From assembly GCA_964535405.1 (NCBI GenBank), contig CAZHUG010000012.1:1-46617 (forward strand): a DNA stretch of 46,617 nt, read 5' to 3'. Under the pieces are notes generated by a model that was not told the DNA's origin, ran no database searches, and was given only the letters and a program-made list of their open reading frames with translations. A program made the position numbers and the translations under genes. This DNA comes from Scatomorpha sp964535405. Its GTDB lineage: Bacteria; Bacillota; Clostridia; Oscillospirales; Oscillospiraceae. Shown piece by piece: positions 8,773 through 16,577 of this stretch (positions are counted from its first letter, which is position 1; each line of letters opens with the position of its first letter).

Positions 8773-8801
8773 ATTATATTCCCAACAGGCCAGCATGTCA
8801 A
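8773..8801 (-). promoter_or_regulatory. Perfect consensus sigma-A promoter of the SPT-like/SDR operon
   Basis: On the minus strand TTGACA (8801-8796), 17 bases, TATAAT (8778-8773). Both hexamers match consensus exactly. The start codon lies about 45 bases downstream. Confidence 0.85.
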
Positions 8802-8804
8802 GCT

Positions 8805-8836
8805 AATCCGCCCTGAACCGAAGTCCAGGGCGGATT
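8805..8836. terminator. Hairpin downstream of the cell-wall hydrolase gene
   Basis: An 11-bp stem (8805-8815 with 8826-8836) and 10-base loop, immediately after the hydrolase stop (8841). The minus strand has no clear U-tract (AGCTTGAC follows), so termination efficiency is uncertain; a short T-run is present on the plus side instead. It abuts the -35 box of the next operon. Confidence 0.55.
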
Positions 8837-8840
8837 GCTT

Positions 8841-9428
8841 TTAATATAGATCAGGGTTTCCCGACACGCAAAAGTAGGTGCTGCCGTATACGCTGTCTTT
8901 CAGCTCAAGAAACACGCTGCTTCCCTGTGTTCCGCCAGACTGAAAGACCACCGATGGCTCATCGAGGACGCGCTCACCGCGCAGCAGGTGGCAGGCACTG
9001 ACCACACACCAGCGGTATGGCGTCAGTATTTCAAAATACCCCTCGTCGGCTGCGGAATACTGACCGGGTTGGTAGACGCACCCTTCCAGGGTATCTGGAA
9101 ATTCCGGTGAGGCAAGCCGGTTTAGCACAACCTCACCCACTGCCATTCTCCACACCTCCGGCAGCCAGGCACTGCCTGCCTCCGTGTGGATCAGCCTGCT
9201 CAGCAGGAGCAGGTCTTTATACTCAAACTTTGGTTCGTCAAGCTCAAGAGCTTCTATCTTCTCGTTACGGCAAGACTGGGCGAGCATCCCCGCATCGTCA
9301 TCGCCGGATATCGCCGCTTCTATCATTGCCTCGCTATAGTCAACATAGGGATCGAAGTCCGCATGTGCTGGGACTTTCAGGATCAAAAGCAGGGCAAAAG
9401 CAGCTGAAAAAGATATTACGCTTTTCAA
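8841..9428 (-). CDS. SleB/CwlJ-type cell-wall hydrolase, secreted
   Basis: 195 residues. An N-terminal signal peptide (about residues 1-23, ending near AHA) precedes a Hydrolase_2 (SleB/CwlJ) domain: LLSRLIHTEAGSAW, VGEVVLNRL, FPDTLEGCVY and a later SVYGSTYFC. This family cleaves spore-cortex or vegetative peptidoglycan, and members with signal peptides act outside the membrane. The start is a TTG at 9428 with AGGAGG nine bases upstream. It stands alone between the kinase operon and the SPT-like operon. Which peptidoglycan it acts on cannot be told. Confidence 0.8.
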   Translation of the reverse strand: MKSVISFSAAFALLLILKVPAHADFDPYVDYSEAMIEAAISGDDDAGMLAQSCRNEKIEALELDEPKFEYKDLLLLSRLIHTEAGSAWLPEVWRMAVGEVVLNRLASPEFPDTLEGCVYQPGQYSAADEGYFEILTPYRWCVVSACHLLRGERVLDEPSVVFQSGGTQGSSVFLELKDSVYGSTYFCVSGNPDLY

Positions 9429-9430
9429 AG

Positions 9431-9463
9431 AGCCGAGCCTCCTTTCAAGGTTCGGCTATTATA
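9431..9463 (-). promoter_or_regulatory. -10 box and inverted repeat at the hydrolase start
   Basis: TATAAT (9463-9458) directly precedes an inverted repeat, 9431-9439 with 9449-9457 (one G-T pair), whose loop holds part of the Shine-Dalgarno. No clear -35. It may act as an operator or as a start-proximal RNA hairpin. Confidence 0.35.
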
Positions 9464-9520
9464 AGCCCCGGTCTTACGCATATCCTGTCATAAAGTGCGA
9501 AGGCAAAATTTTACTGGAAA

Positions 9521-10315
9521 TCAGCTCCCCCTAAGCGTGAACTCAATATCCACTACTATTGACGGGGCGGAGTCCTCATAAAGACTCAGCAACAAGTTGT
9601 AACGAAGCTGATCACTGTCGCTGGTTGCGCTCGTCACCATGTTGTTAACGGCATTCCACGTTTCTACCTGCTCATCCTCGTCTGTGTACACAAGCCTGTT
9701 TTCCTTTTGATCCTTAGATCTTGAATACACGAGTTCATATTGCTTCTCGTCAATTATATCCAGAGACTTTAAGTCCATCCCAATATAAGCCCCCCAGGCC
9801 TGCCAGATAGCATTCCTGTAGGCATTGACAATCGCGCCATAATAGTTTTCATGATTTCTCTCACAGCTGCTGCTCGTGTAAACATGATAAATCTCACCGG
9901 TATCCAAATCCATTTGGATTATAAACCAGTTTTTCCAGTCCCCTGCCCATTCGCGGTAGTACTCCATGACATTGATGCTGTGTCCATACTCGTCAGTCAG
10001 GGAAAAGAGGTTTGTTCCGGTCGAGACGAGCGTCTCGGCATAGCTGGTGTCTGCGACCAAGCCTGATATCACGGTATCCATAACCTCGCGGCAGGCCTGT
10101 TGCTTGCCGGCATCTACCGCCGACGAGTCAAGCTCCGTCCGCTCCAGCTCACCTGCCACACCGCGGCTGTACATATTCGCGCGGTAGTCCACATCGAAAT
10201 CCGGTGCCGGCGTAGGATACACCTCATTACCCGGCATAAAGAACGCCGGGAGTACTGCGCATATGATAAGCACCACAAGGGTTATAAACGCGGGAAACAT
10301 CTGCTTTCTTTTCAC
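9521..10315 (-). CDS. Membrane-anchored extracytoplasmic protein of a two-component operon
   Basis: 264 residues with one N-terminal hydrophobic segment (about 8-27) and then a soluble, acidic, Tyr-rich domain, so probably anchored outside the membrane. I do not recognise the family. The GTG start at 10315 overlaps the histidine kinase stop (GTGA, 4 bases), so it is translationally coupled as third gene after the response regulator and kinase. The kinase itself has almost no extracellular sensor, so this protein may supply or modulate sensing, much as accessory proteins do elsewhere. That role is inference from position only. Confidence 0.65.
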   Translation of the reverse strand: MKRKQMFPAFITLVVLIICAVLPAFFMPGNEVYPTPAPDFDVDYRANMYSRGVAGELERTELDSSAVDAGKQQACREVMDTVISGLVADTSYAETLVSTGTNLFSLTDEYGHSINVMEYYREWAGDWKNWFIIQMDLDTGEIYHVYTSSSCERNHENYYGAIVNAYRNAIWQAWGAYIGMDLKSLDIIDEKQYELVYSRSKDQKENRLVYTDEDEQVETWNAVNNMVTSATSDSDQLRYNLLLSLYEDSAPSIVVDIEFTLRGS

Positions 10316-11274
10316 TGCCGCACAGCCCCCTTAAGAAAGATGCGCACAGTTGTGCCCTGTGTCTCCACGCTCTCATACTGGAGGTCTGTACCATGCAGAT
10401 CTGCGATTCTATGGCAGAGCGCAAGACCCAGTCCCGCTCCGTTTTGCGAGCGCGAGCGGCTCTTGTCAATCATATAAAACGGCTCTGTAATCTTCGAAAT
10501 ATCATCCTTGCGCATACCCCTTCCGTGATCCTTGACGTAGAAGGCATATCCACCGTCCTCGTTCTTTCCGTAGAATTCCACAGTCTGTCCCTTGCGGCTG
10601 GCCTTGCGCGCATTGTCGATGAGGTTAATCATCAGCGTCTTAAACAGGTCGGGCTCAACCTCAACCTCGCCCGGCTCCCAGCGCATCTCAAGGCTCATTC
10701 CGTCAGCTGCGAGCGAGGGCACTGTGACCGCTGCCACCTCACGAATAAAATACGGCGCATCAAAGCGCTTCAGCTCCACGCCCTGCTTGCCGGCGACTAT
10801 GATGTCCATGAGCTTCAGAGACAGAGCCTCAAGGCGCTTTCCCTCCGAGAAAATATAGCCCGCGGCGGTGAAGCGGTTTTTAGGTGTCATGTCCATCGAG
10901 CGGATCATATCCGCGTATCCGATTATGGCAGTCAGCGGAGTCTTAAGCTCATGCGCGAAGCTTGCGATAAACTCCTCGCGGCGATCCGCCGCATCCTCCA
11001 AGTTTTTGTTCTCAGCCTCAAGCTCATTGTTCCTGGCAAGGCTCCTGTCAAGCTCGCGCCGCTCTCCCGCTCCCTTCTGCCAGAAGGCGAACGTAATCAG
11101 GCCTCCGCCTCCAAAAGACGCAAGCAGCATGAACAGTATGTATATGCCGTAGTTTATGTCAATGGCATTTGCTAACGCAATGCAGGCGCCAACACAGCAG
11201 CTGAGCGCGATGGTGCAGACCGCGACCATGAAAAAATGCAGTGGGAAGCGATCTGCCTTAGTCTTAGATCTCAA
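10312..11274 (-). CDS. Sensor histidine kinase
   Basis: 320 residues with two adjacent N-terminal membrane helices (about 13-36 and 43-65) and only a very short loop between them. A coiled coil (about 72-100) leads to the HisKA box ASFAHELKTPL (phospho-acceptor His108), then the HATPase domain with N box LIDNARKAS, G1 KDHGRGM and G2 GAGLGLALC. The lack of an extracellular sensor places it with intramembrane-sensing kinases. The TTG start at 11274 lies 11 bases inside the response regulator gene. No better start is in reach. Confidence 0.92.
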   Translation of the reverse strand: MRSKTKADRFPLHFFMVAVCTIALSCCVGACIALANAIDINYGIYILFMLLASFGGGGLITFAFWQKGAGERRELDRSLARNNELEAENKNLEDAADRREEFIASFAHELKTPLTAIIGYADMIRSMDMTPKNRFTAAGYIFSEGKRLEALSLKLMDIIVAGKQGVELKRFDAPYFIREVAAVTVPSLAADGMSLEMRWEPGEVEVEPDLFKTLMINLIDNARKASRKGQTVEFYGKNEDGGYAFYVKDHGRGMRKDDISKITEPFYMIDKSRSRSQNGAGLGLALCHRIADLHGTDLQYESVETQGTTVRIFLKGAVRQ

Positions 11275-11917
11275 GCCTGTATCCCACCTTGTAAATAGCC
11301 TTTATTTTTCCCTCCCAGTGCAGTTTTTTGCGCAGTCGCTGCACGTGGAGGTCAACCGTCCGGGAATCGCCCATATAGTCATTCTCCCAGACCCTCTCAT
11401 AAATAGTCTCTCTAAACAGGGCGATGTTTCGGTTCCTGGCGAAGAGCAGCAGCAGTTCAAACTCCTTCATGGTAAGCTGAATCTCCCTGCTGCCGCGCAT
11501 TACAGAGCGTGATCTTGTATCAATTTTGATATCACCCAAAACTATCTCAGTCTGGGTCTTTCCCGCCCTGCGCAGGACAGCCTCAACCCTTGCGAGCAGC
11601 TCCACAATCTCGAACGGTTTGACCAGGTAGTCGTCCGCGCCCAGGCGCAGTCCCTTAACCTTGTCCTCCATCGTTCCCTTAGCGGTCAGGAAAATGACCG
11701 GCATCTCAAGCGGCTTTATGTAGTCAAGCAGCTCGTAGCCGTTTATCTCCGGCAGCATAATGTCGAGCAGGACCAGATCAAAGCGCTCATGTTCAATAAT
11801 ATTAGCTGCCTCAAGCCCGTCATAGGCGGAGACGCAGGAGTATCCGGCCTCCAGCAGATTCATCTGTATGAGGTCGTTTATAGGTTTTTCATCTTCAACA
11901 ATCAATATACGCAACAC
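11264..11917 (-). CDS. OmpR/PhoB-family response regulator
   Basis: 217 residues from a GTG at 11917, preceded by GAGGGGG nine bases away; this yields the usual MLRILIVEDE beginning (a TTG at 11914 is the alternative). The receiver domain has the acidic pocket VEDE, phospho-acceptor Asp52 (LVLLDIMLP), Thr in FLTAKG and the switch Lys in YLVKPF. The C-terminal winged helix ends in VDLHVQRLRKKL and YKVGYRLE, typical of OmpR members. First gene of a three-gene operon with the kinase and the anchored protein. Confidence 0.93.
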   Translation of the reverse strand: MLRILIVEDEKPINDLIQMNLLEAGYSCVSAYDGLEAANIIEHERFDLVLLDIMLPEINGYELLDYIKPLEMPVIFLTAKGTMEDKVKGLRLGADDYLVKPFEIVELLARVEAVLRRAGKTQTEIVLGDIKIDTRSRSVMRGSREIQLTMKEFELLLLFARNRNIALFRETIYERVWENDYMGDSRTVDLHVQRLRKKLHWEGKIKAIYKVGYRLEI

Positions 11918-12056
11918 TGACAAGCACCCCCTCAGCTGCTGATATTCTAACACGCTTGCATCTATTTTGCATCATTTTCGTGCATTCTGGCGAAATGTAA
12001 AAAATAGAAGCGAATAATGCTTGATTTTGCACTCTAACACGGCAGTGAGTAGTTAA
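11918..12056 (-). promoter_or_regulatory. Upstream region of the two-component operon
   Basis: A possible -10 (TAGAAT, about 11948-11943) without a clear -35. Upstream there are three ATGCA words spaced 13 and 11 bases (about 11957-11990), which could be tandem half-sites for the OmpR-type regulator. Weak evidence. Confidence 0.25.
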
Positions 12057-12084
12057 AAACGGCCCGCCGCAAGGCGAGCCGTTT
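12050..12084 (-). terminator. Terminator of the esterase gene
   Basis: An imperfect stem between 12057-12068 and 12073-12084 (AAACGGC paired with GCCGTTT, inner GCC with GGC). On the minus strand it is followed by TTTAAC after the closing Ts. Just downstream of the esterase stop. Confidence 0.7.
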
Positions 12085-12107
12085 GCTTCGACTATAAAAT
12101 TGCTCAT

Positions 12108-13049
12108 TTAAAGCTGCTCAAGAAGGAAATGCGCCATGCTCTCCATAGCGGCGGAGGCCTTTTTGGATGGGAACATCTGGAAAACGTGCCACATATCCTC
12201 CCAAACCTCAAATCTGCAGTTCACACCAGCCGCCTTCATGCGCTCACAGAGCGTCTGCGCGTCAGAATAGAGTATCTCGTGCGAACCGACCTGGACCAGC
12301 GCCGGCGGAAAGCCCGTGAAGTCACCATTGATTGGCGACAGCATCGGATCAGACGGATCATTATCTCCGGCGTAGGCACGGCGGACGGCTTCAATGTAGT
12401 CCATGGTCAGCATCGGATCAATCTCCGCACGCTCGGTATACGAGGCCCCCGAGGCGGTCACATCCGTCCACGGCGACATTAGGAGCAGTGCTCCCGGGAG
12501 CATACGCCCCTCGGCCTTTAGCTTTAAGCAGAGCACAAGCGCCATGTTTCCGCCTGCGGAATCACCCGCCAGGATGACGTCCCGCGCTCCATAGCCCAGC
12601 TGCATCAGGTAGATCCATGCCATGAGCGCATCTTCCAGCGCGGCAGGGTATGGAAACTCCGGCGCCAAACGGTATTCAAACGTCAGAACATCGAGACCTG
12701 TCGCCTTGGTGAGCTTGGAGGCAAGCACCTTGGAATAGCCAAGATTCCCGCTGGTATATCCACCACCGTGGCAATACAGGATTGCGCGGCGGCGCTTGTG
12801 CGGCCGTTCAAGTCTCATCCATGCCGAGGGCATGCCATTTATCTCAAAGGTTTCCCACTTCATGCCCGCCATCGGGGCGGCAAGATTGCCCAGAATCTCC
12901 TGGCTCCGGCGCTGTTTATCGAGCTCCTCCGGTGTGAGTTCCTCCGGTATTGTAACACTGTGCAGGGCCTTCAGCACCCGCATAGCCGGGTCAAGACGCA
13001 GCGTATCGGTGCCCCTTCCCAGCTTATATTTTTTGCGTTTCTTTTCCAT
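12108..13049 (-). CDS. Alpha/beta hydrolase of the HSL family (esterase/lipase)
   Basis: 313 residues, no signal peptide. The oxyanion-hole motif YCHGGGY and nucleophile elbow GDSAGGN are diagnostic of hormone-sensitive-lipase (family IV) esterases. The acid is in the region HEILYSDA and the base in MWHVF. It should hydrolyse short-chain or aryl esters in the cytoplasm. ATG at 13049 with GGAGCGGG upstream. The gene follows the lipoprotein gene by 63 bases on the same strand and may share its transcript. Divergent from the acyltransferase-like operon, which may act on related acyl compounds; that link is speculative. Confidence 0.88.
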   Translation of the reverse strand: MEKKRKKYKLGRGTDTLRLDPAMRVLKALHSVTIPEELTPEELDKQRRSQEILGNLAAPMAGMKWETFEINGMPSAWMRLERPHKRRRAILYCHGGGYTSGNLGYSKVLASKLTKATGLDVLTFEYRLAPEFPYPAALEDALMAWIYLMQLGYGARDVILAGDSAGGNMALVLCLKLKAEGRMLPGALLLMSPWTDVTASGASYTERAEIDPMLTMDYIEAVRRAYAGDNDPSDPMLSPINGDFTGFPPALVQVGSHEILYSDAQTLCERMKAAGVNCRFEVWEDMWHVFQMFPSKKASAAMESMAHFLLEQL

Positions 13050-13112
13050 AACCCGCTCCTTCCATTGCTTCTGTCAGTATATCACGGTCAGATGGGAAAT
13101 GGTATCAAAATA

Positions 13113-13616
13113 CTATGCGTTTATTGTGGCAACAATAGAATCATAAACTGCATCCTGATCGGCGCACATGACCAGGATGATGCTGCCATCCTCAAGCTCC
13201 TCTAGACGGGCGTTGCTTGCAATAGTATACTGGTCTACAAGGTAGTTCTGGAAGCTCATCTTCTGATTGTCGATAAAGCTCTGCAGTCCGGTCTTCACGG
13301 TATCCGCCTTGCCCTCCGCGGGCATAACAACGGCGATGCCATAGGCCCTTATATTGATGAGTGATATGCTTATCGCAAAGGCATCAGCATCCTCCTTGCT
13401 AAAGCCGAGCATCTCTAAGGTCATGGCGTTAACTTCGTCGGCACTGGTGGAAACTTTGTTACTCTCATTATCGGCATCAGTGCGCGCATCCTCAATGGCT
13501 TGCTTATAGAGTGTCTCGCGCTCTTCGTTTGTCAGCTGCGGGGTCTTGTCGCCCGTGCCGCCGCAAGCGGACAGTGTGAGCATAATGCAAAGTACAAGCG
13601 GTAAAAATCGTTTCAT
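13113..13616 (-). CDS. DUF4358-like lipoprotein
   Basis: 167 residues from the ATG at 13616 (AAAGGAG ten bases upstream); a longer reading would add about 20 residues before a typical lipoprotein signal. The signal peptide MKRFLPLVLCIMLTLSACGG has the lipobox LSAC. The mature part contains YGIAVVMPAEGKADTVKTGL, FQNYLVDQY and VYDSIVA, which I recall as the DUF4358 pattern; function unknown. Exported, attached to the outer face of the membrane. Upstream of the HSL esterase on the same strand. Confidence 0.7.
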   Translation of the reverse strand: MKRFLPLVLCIMLTLSACGGTGDKTPQLTNEERETLYKQAIEDARTDADNESNKVSTSADEVNAMTLEMLGFSKEDADAFAISISLINIRAYGIAVVMPAEGKADTVKTGLQSFIDNQKMSFQNYLVDQYTIASNARLEELEDGSIILVMCADQDAVYDSIVATINA

Positions 13617-13691
13617 TTTTTGGTTTTCTCCTTTGGTTTTATAACATACAGCCTTGCGCTGTCTTATTATGACCATATTTATTGAAAAAGG

Positions 13692-13720
13692 TTCCCAAAA
13701 ATAGTTTTGAATGATAAAAT
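13692..13720 (+). promoter_or_regulatory. Candidate promoter for the acyltransferase-like operon
   Basis: TTCCCA (13692-13697), 17 bases, TAAAAT (13715-13720) preceded by TGA as extended -10. If used, transcription begins near 13727 and leaves a leader of about 250 bases. Confidence 0.4.
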
Positions 13721-13726
13721 GTATAT

Positions 13727-13974
13727 TTGGAGACAGCGGCTATAAAAGTCAAGAGGGAGCTTAGTGAATTTGGGATATCCCTCTACCAGGGAATGATTCC
13801 CGCGCTTGCCACTGGCTGTCGGGGATTGGCAACACCACGAGCAGAGCAAGAGCGCAAAACGCCGCTTTATTCCTGTGAGAGCCCATTATCCCACGCGGCT
13901 TGTGGGATGGCAAGGTTTTCTATGATATCATGGTTTTAAAATACCGTAACTTTGTTATACGAGGAGGTGCTTAC
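13727..13974 (+). promoter_or_regulatory. Possible structured 5' leader, no recognised riboswitch class
   Basis: The stretch between the promoter and the TTG at 13975 holds several inverted repeats: 13752-13758 with 13778-13784; 13789-13793 with 13797-13801 (3-base loop); 13806-13811 with 13827-13832; 13888-13894 with 13902-13908; and a palindrome ATGATATCAT at 13922-13931. No U-tract follows the last hairpin. A 70-codon reading frame here lacks a ribosome site and family resemblance and is not called. Confidence 0.35.
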
Positions 13975-15252
13975 TTGAAGCCAAGCAAAACGCCGTGGTA
14001 CAAAATGGATAATTCGAGCTTTATGTATTCCGCGATACAGCGCGAGAAATATTCCGCAATATACCGCTACTCCGCTATGATGGCCCAGGACGTGGATCCC
14101 GCCGCGCTGCAGCGGGCGATAGACAGAACCATGCCGCGCTTTCCCGGCTTTTCCGTGCGCATAAAAAGCGGATTTTTCTGGCATTATTTTGAACCCAACC
14201 GCGCGCCCGGCCCATTTATTTCTCAGGATATGGCTGATCCCTGCCAGCCTGTGCGCTTTAAAGAGGACAATGGCTGGCTGCTGCGCTTCTACTGCTATGG
14301 GCGCCGCATCTCGCTGGAGGTCTTTCACGGGATAGCCGACGGAGCCGGTTCAATTGTTTTTTTCCGCACCCTGCTGGCAGAATACCTGCGTCAATGCGGC
14401 TATTTCATTCCCGTATCCCACGGAATTTTGGACCTTGACGAAAATCCAAAACCTGAGGAGATTGAAGACGCATATCTGCGCCACGCAGGACCCATCAGCC
14501 GGGCGTTTCCAATTATAAATCGCGCCTACCAAAACAAAGGCACGCCGGAGCCTTTTTACACCTTCCGGGTCACCATGGGCTTTGTCCCGCTGGACAAGCT
14601 CAAGGAGCGCGCGCGCTCCTACCGCGTCTCAATAACCGAGTATCTCGCTGCAATCTTGATGAAGATTTTGCTCGACAAGCAGCATAGCGAGCATCCTACA
14701 CGCGAGAAGCCCATCACCCTCGGAGTCCCCGTAAATCTGCGCGCCTTCTTCCCTTCTGCCACACTGCGTAATTTTATTATTAATATGCAGCCTTCAGTCG
14801 ACGCCTCACTTGGCGATCACAGTCTTGAGCAAATAATTAAAATTGTTCACCACTATATGCGCCTGTACACAACACCACAGATACTTAGAGCTGCGCTGAC
14901 AAGAGGCGTCAGACTTCAATACAGTCCTGTGCTCCAACTCGTACCAAGCGCAATAAAAAATCCGGTTATGTCCGTCAGCTATAAAAGCAAGGGTGTTCAG
15001 CCCTACTCGGCAATATTTACAAACCCCGGCTCATTTGATGTTCCCGACGAGATGCGCCCCCATATTAAGCACATAGAGGCCATGCTCGGACAAGCCACGG
15101 TTGCGCGGCCGCACGTCGCCGCCGTAAGCTACGGCAACATCATGGAAATCACCTTCTCCGGTACGCAGAAGCAAACCGACCTGGAACGGGATTTTTTCCG
15201 TTTTCTCGTAAAAGAGGGTGTTCCTGTACGCATCGAAAGCAATCGTCAGTAA
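13975..15252 (+). CDS. Condensation/alcohol-acetyltransferase-fold protein
   Basis: 425 residues from a TTG at 13975 behind a strong GAGGAGGTG; reading from upstream starts adds residues that would precede this ribosome site. The motif HGIADGAG (His118, Asp122, Gly123) is the HxxxDG catalytic motif of the CoA-dependent acyltransferase superfamily (alcohol acetyltransferases, WS/DGAT, NRPS condensation domains). The late segment with VSYGN and a C-terminal FSGT also fits. It should transfer an acyl group from CoA or a carrier to an alcohol or amine; the acceptor is unknown. The zinc-ribbon membrane protein follows 13 bases later and is probably coupled. Confidence 0.72.
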   Translation: MKPSKTPWYKMDNSSFMYSAIQREKYSAIYRYSAMMAQDVDPAALQRAIDRTMPRFPGFSVRIKSGFFWHYFEPNRAPGPFISQDMADPCQPVRFKEDNGWLLRFYCYGRRISLEVFHGIADGAGSIVFFRTLLAEYLRQCGYFIPVSHGILDLDENPKPEEIEDAYLRHAGPISRAFPIINRAYQNKGTPEPFYTFRVTMGFVPLDKLKERARSYRVSITEYLAAILMKILLDKQHSEHPTREKPITLGVPVNLRAFFPSATLRNFIINMQPSVDASLGDHSLEQIIKIVHHYMRLYTTPQILRAALTRGVRLQYSPVLQLVPSAIKNPVMSVSYKSKGVQPYSAIFTNPGSFDVPDEMRPHIKHIEAMLGQATVARPHVAAVSYGNIMEITFSGTQKQTDLERDFFRFLVKEGVPVRIESNRQ

Positions 15253-15265
15253 TGGAGGTGAAATA

Positions 15266-15970
15266 ATGTCATACTGCGTAAACTGCGGTGTAGAGCTCGG
15301 CGAAAGCCTCAAGAGCTGCCCGCTCTGTCAAACAGATGTAATTAATCCCGCAAGTCCATACGACAATAGTCTCCCCAGCTTTTTCCCCACAAGGCGCGAG
15401 GAGGTTGGGCCTGTATCCAAGCGCGAAGCCGCGTTGCTTCTCACCGCGATGCTTGCCTCCGTTGCGCTCTGCTGCGGAGTACTCAACCTGTTTTTTTATT
15501 CTGACACATGGTGGTCATTTTTCATCGCCGGCGCGGCCTTCATGTTCTGGATTTGGTTCGTGCCGCCGCTCATCATACGCAACATGCCGATCTGGCCGCG
15601 GCTCTTCCTCGACGTTTGCGCCGTCGGCATATATGTCCTTTTAATCGCGCTGGCTGTGGACGGCATGGACTGGTATCTGGGGCTTATCCTGCCCATCATA
15701 ATCTGCGCCGCGATCATAATGCCGGTCTTAATCTGGATGCTGCGCAGGCGTCAATTTTCAATTCTCACCTCTGCAGTATTTGTTTTGATGAGTATTGCAA
15801 TTTTCGCAATCAGCACGGAGCTTATCTGCGATCTCTACTTCTCGGAGACCTGGTCGCTTGGCTGGTCACTGGTCATACTGGCCTCCTGCACCGGACTTTC
15901 AATTCCGCTCATAGTCGTCCGTAGACTTCCCGCCCTGCGCGAAGAGGTGCGGCGGCGCTTCCATCTGTAA
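15266..15970 (+). CDS. Zinc-ribbon multi-pass membrane protein (DUF6320-like)
   Basis: 234 residues from the ATG at 15266, with GGAGGTG five bases upstream. The N-terminus is a zinc ribbon with two CxxC pairs (CVNC at about 4-7, CPLC at about 18-21). About six membrane helices follow from around residue 55. I recall this arrangement as DUF6320; function is not known. It lies 13 bases after the acyltransferase-like gene, and such proteins commonly sit beside it, so the pair may work together at the membrane. A hairpin terminator follows. Confidence 0.7.
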   Translation: MSYCVNCGVELGESLKSCPLCQTDVINPASPYDNSLPSFFPTRREEVGPVSKREAALLLTAMLASVALCCGVLNLFFYSDTWWSFFIAGAAFMFWIWFVPPLIIRNMPIWPRLFLDVCAVGIYVLLIALAVDGMDWYLGLILPIIICAAIIMPVLIWMLRRRQFSILTSAVFVLMSIAIFAISTELICDLYFSETWSLGWSLVILASCTGLSIPLIVVRRLPALREEVRRRFHL

Positions 15971-15989
15971 ACGTTCTTAATATCCATAG

Positions 15990-16032
15990 ATACTCACCCC
16001 CGCTGCCTGGAATTGGCAGTGGGGGTGAGTAT
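15990..16032 (+). terminator. Hairpin terminator after the zinc-ribbon gene
   Basis: An 18-bp stem (15990-16007 with 16015-16032, one G-T pair) with 7-base loop, followed by only TTT. Strong structure, weak U-tract. Confidence 0.65.
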
Positions 16033-16101
16033 TTGCAGCTAAATTGTCTCTGATACGGTTTTTTACTCAAAATCTGGGAAAAATAGCTTTGAGGTGATAA
16101 T

Positions 16102-16527
16102 ATGAAAGACAACGAACTTTTACAATTTCTCTATAAGACCGCAGATATGGGTATTCAGGGTTTACAGGACGTGAAGCCCCAGATTCAAGAGGATGAACTG
16201 CGCAGCGCGATTGAGCGCCAAATGTCTGAGTACGTCGGCATCGCTAAGACCAGCTCGGATATGCTCAAGCGCCAGGGACTCGACCCAAAGGGCCCCGGAC
16301 TCGGAGCCCGCATATCCTCAGAAATCATGGCCACCGCGAAGACCATCGCCGATCCCTCTGCATCCAAAATAGCAGAGATGGTGATTCAGGGCAGCACCAT
16401 GGGTGTAACCAAGTGCACAAAGCACTTAAATGACTACTCCGGAAACGACCGAAGCGTCCGCTCGCTTGCCGAAAAACTCATTAAAACCGAGCAGGCAAAC
16501 ATTGAGCAGATGAAGCGCTGGCTGTGA
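16102..16527 (+). CDS. Small helical protein, ferritin-like candidate
   Basis: 141 residues, no signal or membrane segment, predicted almost all helix with about four long amphipathic helices. The conserved-looking C-terminus (AEKLIKTEQANIEQMKRWL) resembles ferritin-like four-helix proteins seen in Clostridia, but the metal-binding residues are not clear, so I do not assert iron binding. ATG at 16102 with GAGGTGATA just upstream. Convergent with the HpcH/HpaI aldolase; they share a bidirectional terminator. Confidence 0.65.
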   Translation: MKDNELLQFLYKTADMGIQGLQDVKPQIQEDELRSAIERQMSEYVGIAKTSSDMLKRQGLDPKGPGLGARISSEIMATAKTIADPSASKIAEMVIQGSTMGVTKCTKHLNDYSGNDRSVRSLAEKLIKTEQANIEQMKRWL

Positions 16528-16539
16528 GGCCAACAAAAG

Positions 16540-16566
16540 AGACGGACGGCATTTGCCGTCCGTCTT
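16540..16566. terminator. Bidirectional rho-independent terminator
   Basis: An 11-bp stem (16540-16550 with 16555-16565) and 4-base loop between convergent genes. Plus side is followed by TTGCTATTA, minus side by CTTTTGTT. Confidence 0.75.
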
Positions 16567-16577
16567 TGCTATTATAA

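Noticed and set aside
10393..11175. A 260-codon frame on the plus strand antisense to the histidine kinase
   Set aside because: It is a shadow of the well-supported kinase gene on the other strand, with no ribosome site or protein-like motifs.
13750..13835. Resemblance to a cobalamin riboswitch (GCCACTG-like box and GTGAA segment)
   Set aside because: The order and spacing of conserved blocks do not fit and the downstream kissing-loop part is missing, so it was not called.
13727..13939. A 70-codon reading frame on the plus strand in the gap before the acyltransferase-like gene
   Set aside because: No ribosome site, low-quality composition and no family resemblance; the hairpins explain the region better.
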